Assembly (NCBI RefSeq): GCF_024508275.1
Contig: NZ_CP101989.1
Coordinates: forward strand, 3,410,001-3,474,000
Source of the DNA: Cellulomonas wangsupingiae
Lineage (GTDB): Bacteria > Actinomycetota > Actinomycetes > Actinomycetales > Cellulomonadaceae
Length of the DNA stretch: 64,000 bases
Direction: 5' to 3'
Below the pieces are notes generated by a model. The model was not told the DNA's origin, searched no databases, and was given only the letters and a program-made list of their open reading frames with translations. Both the position numbers and the translations under genes were made by a program. Numbering within the stretch: position 1 is the first letter of the stretch; each line of letters opens with the position of its first letter. Below, piece by piece: positions 24,519 through 36,147 of this stretch.

Positions 24519-25505
24519 ATGCCTACCGCGCCCGCCCCGACAGCGCCCGTCGACGTCCTCGTGCTCGGCGGCGGAGTCGCCGGGCTGTCCGCCGCCCTGT
24601 GCCTCGGCCGGTCACGCCGCCGCGTGCGTGTGCTCGATGCCGGCGAGCCCCGCAACGCCGCGTCCCCGCACGGGCACAACCTGCTGACGCACGACGGCAC
24701 CGCGCCCGCCGAGCTCCTGGCGACCGCCCGGGACGAGGTCGCGCGCTACGGGGTCGAGCTGGTGACCGCGCGCGTCGTCGACGCCCGCGCGCTGCCCGGC
24801 GACGAGCCGTCGTTCGAGGTCCGCACCGACGACGGCACCACGCACCGCGCCCGGCGGGTCGTCCTCGCGTCGGGCCTGCGCGACGAGCTGCCCGACGTCC
24901 CCGGCCTGGCCGACCGGTGGGGCCGCGACGTGCTGCACTGCCCGTACTGCCACGGCTGGGAGGTCCGCGACCGGACGCTCGCCGTGCTCGCGTCCGGACC
25001 GTCGGCCGTGCACCGCACGCTGCTGGTCCGCCAGCTCGGCGACGACGTGACGGTCGCGCTGCACGAAGCCTTCGAGCCGGACGACGACGAGCGCGCCGAC
25101 CTGGAGGCGCGAGGCGTGCGGATCGTCCCCGGGCGCGTCACCGGTGTGCGGGTCGACGACGACGCCCTGACCGGCCTCGAGCTCGCGGACGGCAGCACGC
25201 TCGCGTGCGACGCCGTCTTCATCGCCACGCGTGCCGTCCTCGACGACGCGCTCGTCGGGGGCCTGGGGGTCGAGACCGGCCGCGTGGGCTCGCCGGACGA
25301 GGACCTGGGGGCCGCCGTGACGGTCGACGGCACCGGCGCGACCACCGTGCCCGGGGTGTGGGCGGCCGGCAACGTCACCGGGCCCCAGCACGCGCTGGCG
25401 TCGTGCATCGCCGCGGGATCGGCCGTCGGGGCGCAGGTCAACCTGTCGCTGGCGCACGCCGACCTCGCCGCCGCGCGCGACGACCTCGCCGCCGCCGGCG
25501 CGTGA
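24519..25505 (+). CDS. NAD(P)/FAD-dependent oxidoreductase, thioredoxin-reductase-like
   Basis: 328 residues. N-terminal FAD motif VLVLGGGVAGLSAALCLGRS and the redox motif CPYC (Cys141, Cys144) in HCPYCHGWE, characteristic of low-molecular-weight thioredoxin reductase relatives. The NADPH motif is degraded: the region after GWEVRDRTLAVLASGPSAVH lacks a clear GxGxxG. The second FAD segment is VPGVWAAGNVTGP. It may reduce a small dithiol or act on a thiol metabolite rather than thioredoxin. ATG 24519. It forms an operon with the methyltransferase gene 40 bp downstream and is divergent from the XRE-cupin regulator. Confidence 0.9.
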   Translation: MPTAPAPTAPVDVLVLGGGVAGLSAALCLGRSRRRVRVLDAGEPRNAASPHGHNLLTHDGTAPAELLATARDEVARYGVELVTARVVDARALPGDEPSFEVRTDDGTTHRARRVVLASGLRDELPDVPGLADRWGRDVLHCPYCHGWEVRDRTLAVLASGPSAVHRTLLVRQLGDDVTVALHEAFEPDDDERADLEARGVRIVPGRVTGVRVDDDALTGLELADGSTLACDAVFIATRAVLDDALVGGLGVETGRVGSPDEDLGAAVTVDGTGATTVPGVWAAGNVTGPQHALASCIAAGSAVGAQVNLSLAHADLAAARDDLAAAGA

Positions 25506-25545
25506 GCCCGCCCCGCCCCACGACCCACCCACGTCAGGAGACCCC

Positions 25546-26157
25546 GTGACCGACGACGGCACGGCCGAGGAGCTCCGCCCCGCCTGGTGGGAGGACCGCT
25601 ACCGCGCCCACCCGCACCTGTGGAGCGGACGCGTCAACGCCTCGCTCGCGCAGGTCGCGTCGACGCTGCCGCCGGGCACGGCGCTGGACGTCGGCGCCGG
25701 CGAGGGCGCCGACGCGGTGTGGCTCGCGGAGCACGGCTGGCGCGTCACGGCGGTCGACGCGTCGCGCACCGCGCTCGACCGCGGCGCCGCGGAGGCCGCC
25801 CGCCGCGGGCTGGAGGTCACCTGGCAGGAGGCCGACGTGCGCACGTGGACACCGCCGGAGCGGTACGACCTGGTGACGTCGCACTACCTGCACGCCGAGG
25901 GCGGACGCGGCTGGGCGTGGCTCGCGGACGCCGTCGCCCCCGGCGGGACGCTGCTCGTGGTCGGGCACGACCCGTCGGACGACGCGTTCCCGCGGCCCCA
26001 CCTCGAGCGGCTGGGCCACACGGCCGACCAGGTGGCGGCGGACCTGGACCCGGACGACTGGGTGTCGGTCGAGCCGCGCGTCGAGGAGCGCACGATCACG
26101 CACGACGGCGCCGAGGTCACCGTGCGCGACGCCGTGCTGGTCGCCCGCCGCCGGTAG
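25546..26157 (+). CDS. Class I SAM-dependent methyltransferase
   Basis: 203 residues. An aromatic N-terminal segment (AWWEDRYRAHPHLWSGRVN) of the type seen in thiopurine/tellurite-type methyltransferases precedes motif I ALDVGAGEGADAVWLAEHGW, then VTAVDASRTALDRG, QEADVRTW and a LLVVGHDPSD strand. These enzymes methylate small toxic thiols or metalloids among other targets. GTG 25546 has an AGGAGA ribosome site. Cotranscription with a thioredoxin-reductase-like enzyme suggests a detoxification pair controlled by the XRE-cupin regulator; the substrate is not known. It converges on the response regulator gene with a 9-bp gap. Confidence 0.9.
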   Translation: MTDDGTAEELRPAWWEDRYRAHPHLWSGRVNASLAQVASTLPPGTALDVGAGEGADAVWLAEHGWRVTAVDASRTALDRGAAEAARRGLEVTWQEADVRTWTPPERYDLVTSHYLHAEGGRGWAWLADAVAPGGTLLVVGHDPSDDAFPRPHLERLGHTADQVAADLDPDDWVSVEPRVEERTITHDGAEVTVRDAVLVARRR

Positions 26158-26166
26158 CCCGCGCGC

Positions 26167-26829
26167 TCAGTCCGACGGCCCGGGGCGCACCAGCCCGGTC
26201 TCGTACGCCAGCACGACGAGCTGCGACCGGTCGCGCGCGTGCAGCTTGCTCAGCAGCCGGCTGACGTAGGTGCGCGCGGTCGCCGGGCTCAGGTACAGCG
26301 TCTGCGCGATCTCCTGGTTCGACAGCCCGCGCCCGATCTCGCGCAGCACGTCGCGCTCGCGCTCGGTGAGCCCGGCGAGGGCCGCGCCGTCCGCCACGGG
26401 GGGCGCCGCCGCGGCGGCCAGCATGACGCGGCGCGTCACACCCGGGTCGAGCAGCGCCTCGCCGGCGGCGACGGTGCGGACGGCCTGCCGCAGCTCGTCG
26501 GGCGCGACGTCCTTGAGCAGGAAGCCGGCGGCGCCCGCGCGGATCGCCGCGAACACGTGCTCGTCCTCGTCGAACGTCGTCAGCACGAGGACCGCGGTGC
26601 CCGCGAGGGCGGGGTCCGAGACGATCTGCCGGGTCGCGGAGATGCCGTCGAGGTCCGGCATGCGCACGTCCATGAGGACCACGTCGGGGTGCAGCTCGCG
26701 GACGCGCGCGACGCCCTGGCGTCCGCTCGCCGCATCGGCCACCACGCGGATGTCGCCGTCGCGCTCGACGAGCGTGCGCAGGCCCGCGCGCAGCAGCTCC
26801 TGGTCGTCGACCAGCACGACGGTGATCAC
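26167..26829 (-). CDS. NarL/FixJ-family response regulator
   Basis: 220 residues. The receiver domain has acidic residues Asp8/Asp9, phospho-acceptor Asp54 in VVLMDVRMPDLDG, and a late Lys in FLLKDVAPDEL. The LuxR-type helix-turn-helix lies at about residues 150-210 (LTERERDVLREIGRGLSNQE, then TARTYVSRLLSKLHARDR). GTG 26829 overlaps the stop of the histidine kinase gene (GTGA), so the two are made as a pair. Likely targets are its own operon and the divergent membrane protein/multicopper oxidase operon, because repeated GACGACAC sites lie between them. Confidence 0.95.
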   Translation of the reverse strand: MITVVLVDDQELLRAGLRTLVERDGDIRVVADAASGRQGVARVRELHPDVVLMDVRMPDLDGISATRQIVSDPALAGTAVLVLTTFDEDEHVFAAIRAGAAGFLLKDVAPDELRQAVRTVAAGEALLDPGVTRRVMLAAAAAPPVADGAALAGLTERERDVLREIGRGLSNQEIAQTLYLSPATARTYVSRLLSKLHARDRSQLVVLAYETGLVRPGPSD

Positions 26830-27974
26830 GAGGACAGCCTCGCAGGCAGCCGCGCGTGCACCACGAAGCCGCCGGCGTCCCCGCGGCCGGAGGTCAGCGT
26901 GCCGCCGAGCAGGCCGGCGCGCTCCGCCATGCCGCGCAGCCCTTGTCCCCCGCCGCCGGCACCGTCGGGACCCCGCCCGTCGTCGCGGACGCGCAGGTCC
27001 AGCCAGCCGTCGGCGACGGCGGCGACCACCTCGACGCGCCGCGCGTCCGCGTGCCGCAGCACGTTCGTCAGGGCCTCCTGCACGATCCGGTAGGCACCGG
27101 CGCCGATCGCGGGGTCCACCGCGGCGTCGGCCACGTCGATGCGCAGGTCCACGTCGAGGCCGACGGCCCGCGCGGACTCCGCGAGCGCGGGCACGCCGCC
27201 CATCCCGGCGGTGCCGCCGGCGTCGTCGTCGCCCGCGGCGCGCAGCAGCCGGACCGTGCTGCGCAGCTCGCGCAGCGTCGACCCGGTGGCGTCGCGCACG
27301 TGCGCGATCGCGGCGGCCGCGACCTCGTCGTCGCGTCCCACGGCCTCGGCGGCGACACCGGCGTGCACGGCGACGACGGCCAGGGTGTGCCCGATGCTGT
27401 CGTGCAGGTCCCGCGCGATGCGCACCCGCTGGGCCTGCAGGCGACGGCCCGCCTCGGCCGCCTGCTCGGCCAGCGCCGCGACGCGCGCCCGCTCCTGGTC
27501 CGCGCGCGACGCCCGCCGCACCCGCACGCTCACGCCGAGGGCCACCGCGGCGGCGACGAGCGCGACGTTGGTCAGCAGCTCGTAGCCCAGGAGGTACGTC
27601 GGGGGCAGGCCCTCCCCGATGCGGAAGTACGCGGCGACGCCCACCAGCAGGCCGCCGAGCACCAAGGCCGTGCGCGTGCGGCCCAGCTCGGCCGCCGAGT
27701 ACAGCGCGGCCGCCGCCGGCAGCGCCTGCCCGATCGCGGGGAACCCGAGTGCGTAGTAGACGAAGATCCCCAGGACGGTCACCACGAGGACCGCGACGGG
27801 CCACCGCCGACGCACCAGCAGCACCGCACCGAAGCCCAGCGCGAAGACGTAGGCGACCGGTGACGGGGCGCGCTCGGCGTCCACGCCGGCACCGACCGTC
27901 AGGGCCACGACCACGACCGTGCCGAGCGCCAGCCCCAGGTCGACGCGCCGCGCCGCCGCAGATGAGGTGTCCAC
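26826..27974 (-). CDS. Sensor histidine kinase (HisKA_3 type)
   Basis: 382 residues from GTG 27974. Four to five hydrophobic helices in the first 150 residues without a sizable extracellular sensor domain, a coiled-coil-like segment (about 155-182), phospho-acceptor His191 in RIARDLHDSIGHTLAVV, and an ATPase domain with NVLRHADARRVEV and RDDGRGPDGAGGGGQGLRGM. This is the partner of the NarL-type regulator it overlaps. The intramembrane architecture suggests it senses membrane or envelope state, perhaps metal stress given the divergent copper oxidase; that is inference. Confidence 0.94.
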   Translation of the reverse strand: MDTSSAAARRVDLGLALGTVVVVALTVGAGVDAERAPSPVAYVFALGFGAVLLVRRRWPVAVLVVTVLGIFVYYALGFPAIGQALPAAAALYSAAELGRTRTALVLGGLLVGVAAYFRIGEGLPPTYLLGYELLTNVALVAAAVALGVSVRVRRASRADQERARVAALAEQAAEAGRRLQAQRVRIARDLHDSIGHTLAVVAVHAGVAAEAVGRDDEVAAAAIAHVRDATGSTLRELRSTVRLLRAAGDDDAGGTAGMGGVPALAESARAVGLDVDLRIDVADAAVDPAIGAGAYRIVQEALTNVLRHADARRVEVVAAVADGWLDLRVRDDGRGPDGAGGGGQGLRGMAERAGLLGGTLTSGRGDAGGFVVHARLPARLSS

Positions 27975-28029
27975 ACCCCGAGCGTAGGGACGCCGGCCCC
28001 CTGACTCGTCCCCGAGATGTGGACGGTCC

Positions 28030-28085
28030 GTGTCGCCTGTCGACGACACGGGGTGTCGTCCAGGGACGCCCGTGGTCGACGACAC
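28030..28085. promoter_or_regulatory. Cluster of GACGACAC/GTGTCGTC half-sites between the two-component system and the oxidase operon
   Basis: GACGACAC (28042-28049) and GTGTCGTC (28053-28060) form a perfect palindrome with a 3-bp centre. Another GACGACAC is at 28078-28085 and a variant GTGTCGCC at 28030-28037. The cluster lies in the 154-bp divergent gap. A TAGCGT box at 28116-28121 seven bases before ATG 28129 indicates a leaderless promoter just downstream. Binding by the adjacent NarL-type regulator is the simplest reading. Confidence 0.6.
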
Positions 28086-28128
28086 GTGCCGGATGTCCGC
28101 CGCGAGCGCCGTTCCTAGCGTCGAGGGC

Positions 28129-28542
28129 ATGACGAACACACCTCTGACCAGCCCGTCGACCACCACCCCGCGCGGCTCGGTGCGGTGGCCCGTCGTCCTC
28201 CTCCTGGCCGCGACCGTCCTGCTGTGGCCCCTGCTGGGGGCCGCGGGTCTCGACGACCTCGCGCTCGCCGCTGTCGTCGTCCCCGTCACCGCGCTCACCT
28301 GGGTCGCGGTCCTCGGCCTGCGCGACGCGCCGCGTCCCGTGCTGACGGGCACCCTCGCGGGCCTGCTGTACGGCGGCGTCCTCGTCGCCCTGTCGGTCGG
28401 GTTCGGCGGCGGGTTCGGCGGCGGCCGCACGGCCGGCGTCGTCCTGCTCGGCGCCGTCTGGGAGCTGACCTGGGGCGCGCTGCTGGGTGCGGGCGCCGGC
28501 CTGCTCGGCAGCGGCGTCCGGCAGCTGCGGAGCTCGCGGTGA
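28129..28542 (+). CDS. Small polytopic membrane protein
   Basis: 137 residues with four predicted transmembrane helices (approximately residues 20-42, 46-65, 73-95 and 100-125) and a glycine-rich GFGGGFGGGRTAG loop between the last two. No catalytic motif; not assigned to a named family. ATG 28129 lies seven bases after a TAGCGT box, fitting a leaderless transcript. Its stop overlaps the GTG of the multicopper oxidase gene (GTGA), so they are co-expressed and probably work together at the membrane. It is divergent from a two-component system that likely controls it. Confidence 0.8.
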   Translation: MTNTPLTSPSTTTPRGSVRWPVVLLLAATVLLWPLLGAAGLDDLALAAVVVPVTALTWVAVLGLRDAPRPVLTGTLAGLLYGGVLVALSVGFGGGFGGGRTAGVVLLGAVWELTWGALLGAGAGLLGSGVRQLRSSR

Positions 28543-30059
28543 GGCGCTGGCGGGTGGCCGTCGCGGGTGCGGTGGTCGCCGCCGTCGTGGGGGGCGGGGT
28601 CGTCGCGTGCAACGGCGTGTCGGTCTCGGCCGTCGACGTGCCCGTGACGTTCGACGCCGCCCTGCCCGTGCCCCCGTTGGCCCCGTCGCAGGTCGACGCC
28701 GACGGCACGCGCACGTTCGAGCTCACGGCGCAGGAGGGCACGACGCAGTTCGTCGAGGGCGTCGACACCCCGACCTGGGGCTTCGACGGCGACCTGCTCG
28801 GGCCGACGCTGCGGGCGAACCGCGGCGAGCAGGTGGCCGTGACCGTCCGCAACGAGCTCCCGGAGCCGACGAGCGTGCACTGGCACGGCATGCACCTGCC
28901 GGCCGCGATGGACGGCGGCCCGCACCAGGAGGTCGCGCCGGGTGCCACCTGGCGCCCGACCTGGCAGGTCGACCAGCCGGCGGCGACGCTCTGGTACCAC
29001 CCGCACCCGCACGGCCGCACCGAGGAGCACGTCTACCGCGGCCTGGCCGGCTTCTTCCTGCTGGACGACCCGCAGGCCCGCGACGTCGGGCTGCCGCACA
29101 CGTACGGCGTGGACGACGTGCCCGTCGTCGTGCAGGACCGCAACCTCGAGCGCGACGGCACCCTCGACCTGGAGGGCGGCGAGCTCGGCGTGCTCGGGTC
29201 GCTGGTCACCGCCAACGGCGTGCGCGGCGCGCACCTGCCGGTGACGACGCAGCGGGTCCGGCTGCGGCTGCTCAACGGGTCGACGGCGCGCACCTACGCG
29301 TTCGGCCTCGCCGACGACCGCGAGGTCCTGCAGGTCGCGACCGACGGCGGCCTGCTGCCGGCGCCGGTGCCGACGACGCGCGTGCAGCTCTCGCCCGGCG
29401 AGCGCGCCGAGGTCGTCGTGACCATGACGCCGGGCGAGACGGTGCGGCTGCGCTCGTTCCGCCCGGAGCTGGGCCGGATCGCCGCGGGGTTCGCGATGGG
29501 CGCGCAGGACGAGTTCGACGTCCTGGAGCTGCGGGCCGCGGCCGAGCTGGCACCGTCACCACAGGTGGCGCCGGCGCTGACGACGCTGGCCCCCCTGTCG
29601 GCCGACGACGCCACGGTCACGCGCTCGTTCGACCTGCAGAACCGTGAGATCAACGGCCTGCGCATGGACATGGGCCGCGTCGACGAGACCGTGCAGGTCG
29701 GCGCCACCGAGGTGTGGGAGGTCCGCAACCTCGATGCGTTCCCGCACAACTTCCACGTGCACGACGTGCAGTTCCGGGTCGCCGACATCGACGGTGCGCC
29801 GCCGCCGCCGGCCCTCGCGGGCGCGAAGGACACCATCTACCTCGAGCCGCGCCGCACGTACCGGCTCGTCATGCGCTTCGAGGACCACGCGGACCCCGAC
29901 GTGCCGTACATGTTCCACTGCCACCTGCTGCTGCACGAGGACGAGGGGCTCATGGGCCAGTTCGTCGTCGTGGAGCCCGGCGGTGCGGCGAAGCCGGACG
30001 GCGCGGCCGGGACGCCCCCCGCCCCGCGGGACGAGGGGACGACCCACCACCACGGGTGA
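28539..30059 (+). CDS. Multicopper oxidase (CueO/bilirubin-oxidase-like), exported
   Basis: 506 residues. N-terminal export sequence ending in GVVAC (possible lipobox, Cys near residue 25). All four copper-binding motifs are present: SVHWHGMH, LWYHPHPHG, HNFHVHDVQF and MFHCHLLLHEDEGLM, so type 1, 2 and 3 copper sites should form. Such enzymes oxidise Cu(I), phenols or metal ions with reduction of oxygen to water. The C terminus ends in a His-rich THHHG. GTG 28539 overlaps the membrane protein stop. Coupling to a divergent two-component system suggests induced copper or redox defence; oxidation of lignin-like phenols is possible but unsupported. Confidence 0.93.
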   Translation: MRRWRVAVAGAVVAAVVGGGVVACNGVSVSAVDVPVTFDAALPVPPLAPSQVDADGTRTFELTAQEGTTQFVEGVDTPTWGFDGDLLGPTLRANRGEQVAVTVRNELPEPTSVHWHGMHLPAAMDGGPHQEVAPGATWRPTWQVDQPAATLWYHPHPHGRTEEHVYRGLAGFFLLDDPQARDVGLPHTYGVDDVPVVVQDRNLERDGTLDLEGGELGVLGSLVTANGVRGAHLPVTTQRVRLRLLNGSTARTYAFGLADDREVLQVATDGGLLPAPVPTTRVQLSPGERAEVVVTMTPGETVRLRSFRPELGRIAAGFAMGAQDEFDVLELRAAAELAPSPQVAPALTTLAPLSADDATVTRSFDLQNREINGLRMDMGRVDETVQVGATEVWEVRNLDAFPHNFHVHDVQFRVADIDGAPPPPALAGAKDTIYLEPRRTYRLVMRFEDHADPDVPYMFHCHLLLHEDEGLMGQFVVVEPGGAAKPDGAAGTPPAPRDEGTTHHHG

Positions 30060-30068
30060 CCGCGCGGG

Positions 30069-32024
30069 TCACACCCCCGGCAGCAGCCGGGCGTCGTGCG
30101 GCCCCAGGTCCACGGTGAGACCCGCGACCTGCAGCACCACGGGCGCGGCCGTGTGGTTGACGACGGCCAGCCGGTCGCCGCGCCGCACGGCCTCGACCCC
30201 GGGCACCGGTGCGGCGAGCAGCGCGGGCACGCCGCACTCCGTCAGCAGGCGGTCGACGAGCGCGTCGAGGACGTCGGCCGCGGGCTGGGTCGCCACGTAC
30301 CAGGCGACGCCGTCGCCGTGCTCCCGGCGGGTCACCGCCGCACCGCCCGCCGCGTACCCGTCGGCGAACGTCGCGACGACCTGCGCCTCGTCCACGACGA
30401 GGACGTCCTGCCACAGCGAGGCGGCACCGGCGACGTCGCCGACGAGACGCAGCGGCCCGCCGGGCGTGCCGTCCGGACCGGCCGTGGGCGCGAGCTCCTC
30501 GACGCGCACCCCGAGCGTCGCGCGCAGCGGACCCAGGTAACCGCCGAGGTGGACGCGCAGGTCCTGGTCGACCACCGCCGACGCGTACGTCACGACGAGG
30601 TGCCCGCCGCCGCGCACGTACGCGTCGAGCGCGTCGAGGTGCTCGCGGCGCGCGACGTGCTGCACGGGCACGACGACCAGGTCGTAACCGGTGACGTCGG
30701 CGCCGGCCTGCACCACGTCCACGGTCACGCCGCGCCGCAGGAACGGCGCGTACCAGTCGAGGAACCGCTCGACGTACTCGACGCGGGTCGGCGTCGCGGG
30801 CTGCTCGAGCGCCCACCACGAGTCCCAGTCCAGGACGAGCGCGACCCGCGCCGGGACCGCCGTCCCCACCAGGTCCGACAGCCCGGCGAGCTCCTCGCCC
30901 AGCGCGGCGACGTCCCGGAACAGCCGGGTGTCCGCGCCCGCGTGCGGCAGCATCGCGGAGTGGAACCGCTCGGCTCCCGCCGCTGACTGGCGCCACTGGA
31001 AGTGCAGGACGCCGTCGGCCCCGCGGGCCACCGCCTGCAGCGAGTGCGCGCGGTGCTGGCCACGCGGCCGGGGCGCGTTGCGCGGCCGCCAGTTCACGGC
31101 GCTGGTCGCCTGCTCCATGAGGAGCCACGGCCGGCCCTGCCCGAGGCCGCGCATGAGGTCGCGCACCGCGGCGAGCCGCACGTACGCCTCCGGGTCCGCC
31201 GGGTCGGGGTACGCGTCGTCGCTGACGACGTCGACGTGCGGCGCCCACGCCCAGTAGTCCGCCCCCGGGAAGAAGCCCATGAAGTTGGTCGTGATCGGCA
31301 CGTCGGGGCTGTACCGGCGGATCACCTGCGACTCGGCCCGGTGCAGCGCGAGCATGGCGTCCGAGCTGAAGCGCCGGAAGTCCAGCTCCTGCGTCGGGTT
31401 GCGGAAGGACGGCGTCACGGACGGGACGCCGACCTCGTCGAACGACCCGTAGCGCTGGGACCAGAAGTCCGTCCCCCAGGCCCGGTTGAGCTCCTCGACG
31501 GTGCCGTAGCGCTGCTCCAGCCACGCGCGGAAGGCGCGCTCGCTGTGGGCGTCGTACGACCGCGAGACCTCGCAGCCGTACTCGTTGTTGACGTGCCACA
31601 TCTCCAGCGCCGGGTGGTCGGCGTAGCGCGCCGCGACCTGCTCGACGAGCGCGAGGGCGTGCCGCCGGTAGTCGGGCGACGACGGCGAGTACTGCTGCCG
31701 GGACCCGAACGCCAGGCGCACGCCGTCCTCCGTGACGGGCAGGGAGTCCGGGTACCGGCGGGCGAACCACGCGGGCGGGGACGCGGTGGCGGTCGCGAGC
31801 ACCACGCGGACGCCGCCCGCGTGCAGGCGGTCCAGGACGTCGTCGAGCCACGCGAAGTCGTACTCCCCGGGGCGCGGCTCCAGGCGCGACCAGGAGAAGA
31901 CGCCGACGGTCGCGGTCGTGACGTGGGCGTCGCGCATGAGCCGCACGTCCTCGTCCCAGACGTCCTGCGACCACTGCTCGGGGTTGTAGTCGGCGCCGTA
32001 GCGGATGCGCGCGTCGGTGGGCAC
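30069..32024 (-). CDS. Glycoside hydrolase family 42 beta-galactosidase
   Basis: 651 residues, no signal peptide. Starts with IRYGADYNPEQW, the family hallmark. The acid/base Glu148 lies in HVNNEYGCEVSR and the nucleophile Glu304 in WLLMEQATSAVNW. A beta-galactosidase trimerisation domain (about residues 395-590, with VVVPVQHV) and a small C-terminal beta-domain follow. GH42 enzymes cleave beta-D-galactosides from arabinogalactan or galacto-oligosaccharides in the cytoplasm. GTG 32024 has a perfect AGGAGGT ribosome site. It converges on the oxidase gene (9-bp gap) and is divergent from an ABC ATPase gene. No operator was recognised in the 223-bp divergent region. Confidence 0.95.
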   Translation of the reverse strand: MPTDARIRYGADYNPEQWSQDVWDEDVRLMRDAHVTTATVGVFSWSRLEPRPGEYDFAWLDDVLDRLHAGGVRVVLATATASPPAWFARRYPDSLPVTEDGVRLAFGSRQQYSPSSPDYRRHALALVEQVAARYADHPALEMWHVNNEYGCEVSRSYDAHSERAFRAWLEQRYGTVEELNRAWGTDFWSQRYGSFDEVGVPSVTPSFRNPTQELDFRRFSSDAMLALHRAESQVIRRYSPDVPITTNFMGFFPGADYWAWAPHVDVVSDDAYPDPADPEAYVRLAAVRDLMRGLGQGRPWLLMEQATSAVNWRPRNAPRPRGQHRAHSLQAVARGADGVLHFQWRQSAAGAERFHSAMLPHAGADTRLFRDVAALGEELAGLSDLVGTAVPARVALVLDWDSWWALEQPATPTRVEYVERFLDWYAPFLRRGVTVDVVQAGADVTGYDLVVVPVQHVARREHLDALDAYVRGGGHLVVTYASAVVDQDLRVHLGGYLGPLRATLGVRVEELAPTAGPDGTPGGPLRLVGDVAGAASLWQDVLVVDEAQVVATFADGYAAGGAAVTRREHGDGVAWYVATQPAADVLDALVDRLLTECGVPALLAAPVPGVEAVRRGDRLAVVNHTAAPVVLQVAGLTVDLGPHDARLLPGV

Positions 32025-32247
32025 GGGGGACCTCCTGGGGGGGCGACGCCGGCGACGGGCGTGGGGCCGTACCGGCGTCGTCGCCCCCGCCCCGCGGTGC
32101 CGCTGTGCGGTGTCTCGGCGGGAAGATGGTCCGTGAACGCTACCCCCGCCGCGCGACGATCCCGGGATCCCACGGCGGGACCCGTACGTTGGGACCAGCA
32201 ACGGCGCCGACCGGCGCCCCCGCCACGAGACGAGACGAGCACCACGC

Positions 32248-33024
32248 ATGAGCAGCACCGCAGTCCTCCAGGCCACCGACGTCTGGGCCGGGTACGGCGG
32301 ACCGCCCGTGCTCGCGGGCATCGACCTGACCCTGCGCCCGGGGGACGCGGTCGGGATCCTCGGCCGGTCCGGCGTCGGCAAGTCGACCCTGGTGGAGATC
32401 CTCGGCGGCGGCATGCGCCCCGGGCAGGGGCACGTGACGCTCGACGGGGTGCCCGTCGGCAAGACGCCGCGTCGCCGGCGCAAGGACGTCAAGGCCCGCC
32501 TGCGGACCGTGCACCAGAACGGCATCGCGGGCGTCGACGTCCAGCGCACCGTCGAGGAGACGATCCTTGACGCGTTCAAGGAGGCCCGGAAGGCCGGCCG
32601 GACGACGAACAACGACGTCGAGGCCGCACTGGCCGTCGTCGGGATGCCGATCCGGTTCGTGACCCGCCGCGTCGGGACGCTGTCCGGCGGCGAGCGCCAG
32701 CGGGTGGCCATCGCCCGCGCGCTGGCGACCCGCCCCGACCTGCTGCTGCTCGACGAGCCGCTGACCGCCGTCGACCAGTCGATGCGCGAGGAGATCGCGG
32801 ACGACGTCCGCGCCCTGGTCCGCGCCGACGGCATCGGGCTGCTCGTCGCGTCGCACGACGTCCGGCTGCTCGACCGCCTCACCGACCACGTGCTCGTGCT
32901 CGCCGAGGGCACGATCGTCGAGTCCGGGCCGCTGCGCGACGTCCTGCGCGACCCGCAGCACCCCGACACGCAGGCCATCGCGGCCTCGCTGCCCGAGCTG
33001 ACGGGCGGGCGCCCGCCCGCCTGA
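32248..33024 (+). CDS. Orphan ABC transporter ATP-binding protein
   Basis: 258 residues. Walker A GRSGVGKST near residue 40, Q-loop VHQNG, signature LSGGERQRVAIARAL, Walker B LLLLDEPLTAVD and H-loop ASHD are all intact, so it should be an active ATPase. Its layout resembles the peptide/nickel (DppF-like) ATPases, but the lysine-rich insert (TPRRRRKDVKARLR) and a KEARKAGRTTNND stretch are unusual. No permease or binding protein gene is adjacent; it stands alone between GH42 and a strong terminator hairpin. It may serve a permease encoded elsewhere. ATG 32248. Confidence 0.9.
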   Translation: MSSTAVLQATDVWAGYGGPPVLAGIDLTLRPGDAVGILGRSGVGKSTLVEILGGGMRPGQGHVTLDGVPVGKTPRRRRKDVKARLRTVHQNGIAGVDVQRTVEETILDAFKEARKAGRTTNNDVEAALAVVGMPIRFVTRRVGTLSGGERQRVAIARALATRPDLLLLDEPLTAVDQSMREEIADDVRALVRADGIGLLVASHDVRLLDRLTDHVLVLAEGTIVESGPLRDVLRDPQHPDTQAIAASLPELTGGRPPA

Positions 33025-33067
33025 CCGCCGCCGCGGCGGGCGACCGGTCGGCGCGGGACCCCCTCAC

Positions 33068-33105
33068 GGGGAGGGCAGGGCGGCCCTTGCCGCCCTGCCC
33101 TCCCC
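33068..33105. terminator. Strong bidirectional terminator-type hairpin
   Basis: A perfect 17-bp stem: GGGGAGGGCAGGGCGGC at 33068-33084 with its complement at 33089-33105, and a CCTT loop. It sits midway between the converging ABC ATPase and xylanase genes. There is no T-run. It is unrelated in sequence to the repeat families at the other convergent junctions. Confidence 0.85.
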
Positions 33106-33127
33106 GGCTCCGAGCCCGGGCCCGAGG

Positions 33128-36147
<3,020 letters not shown>

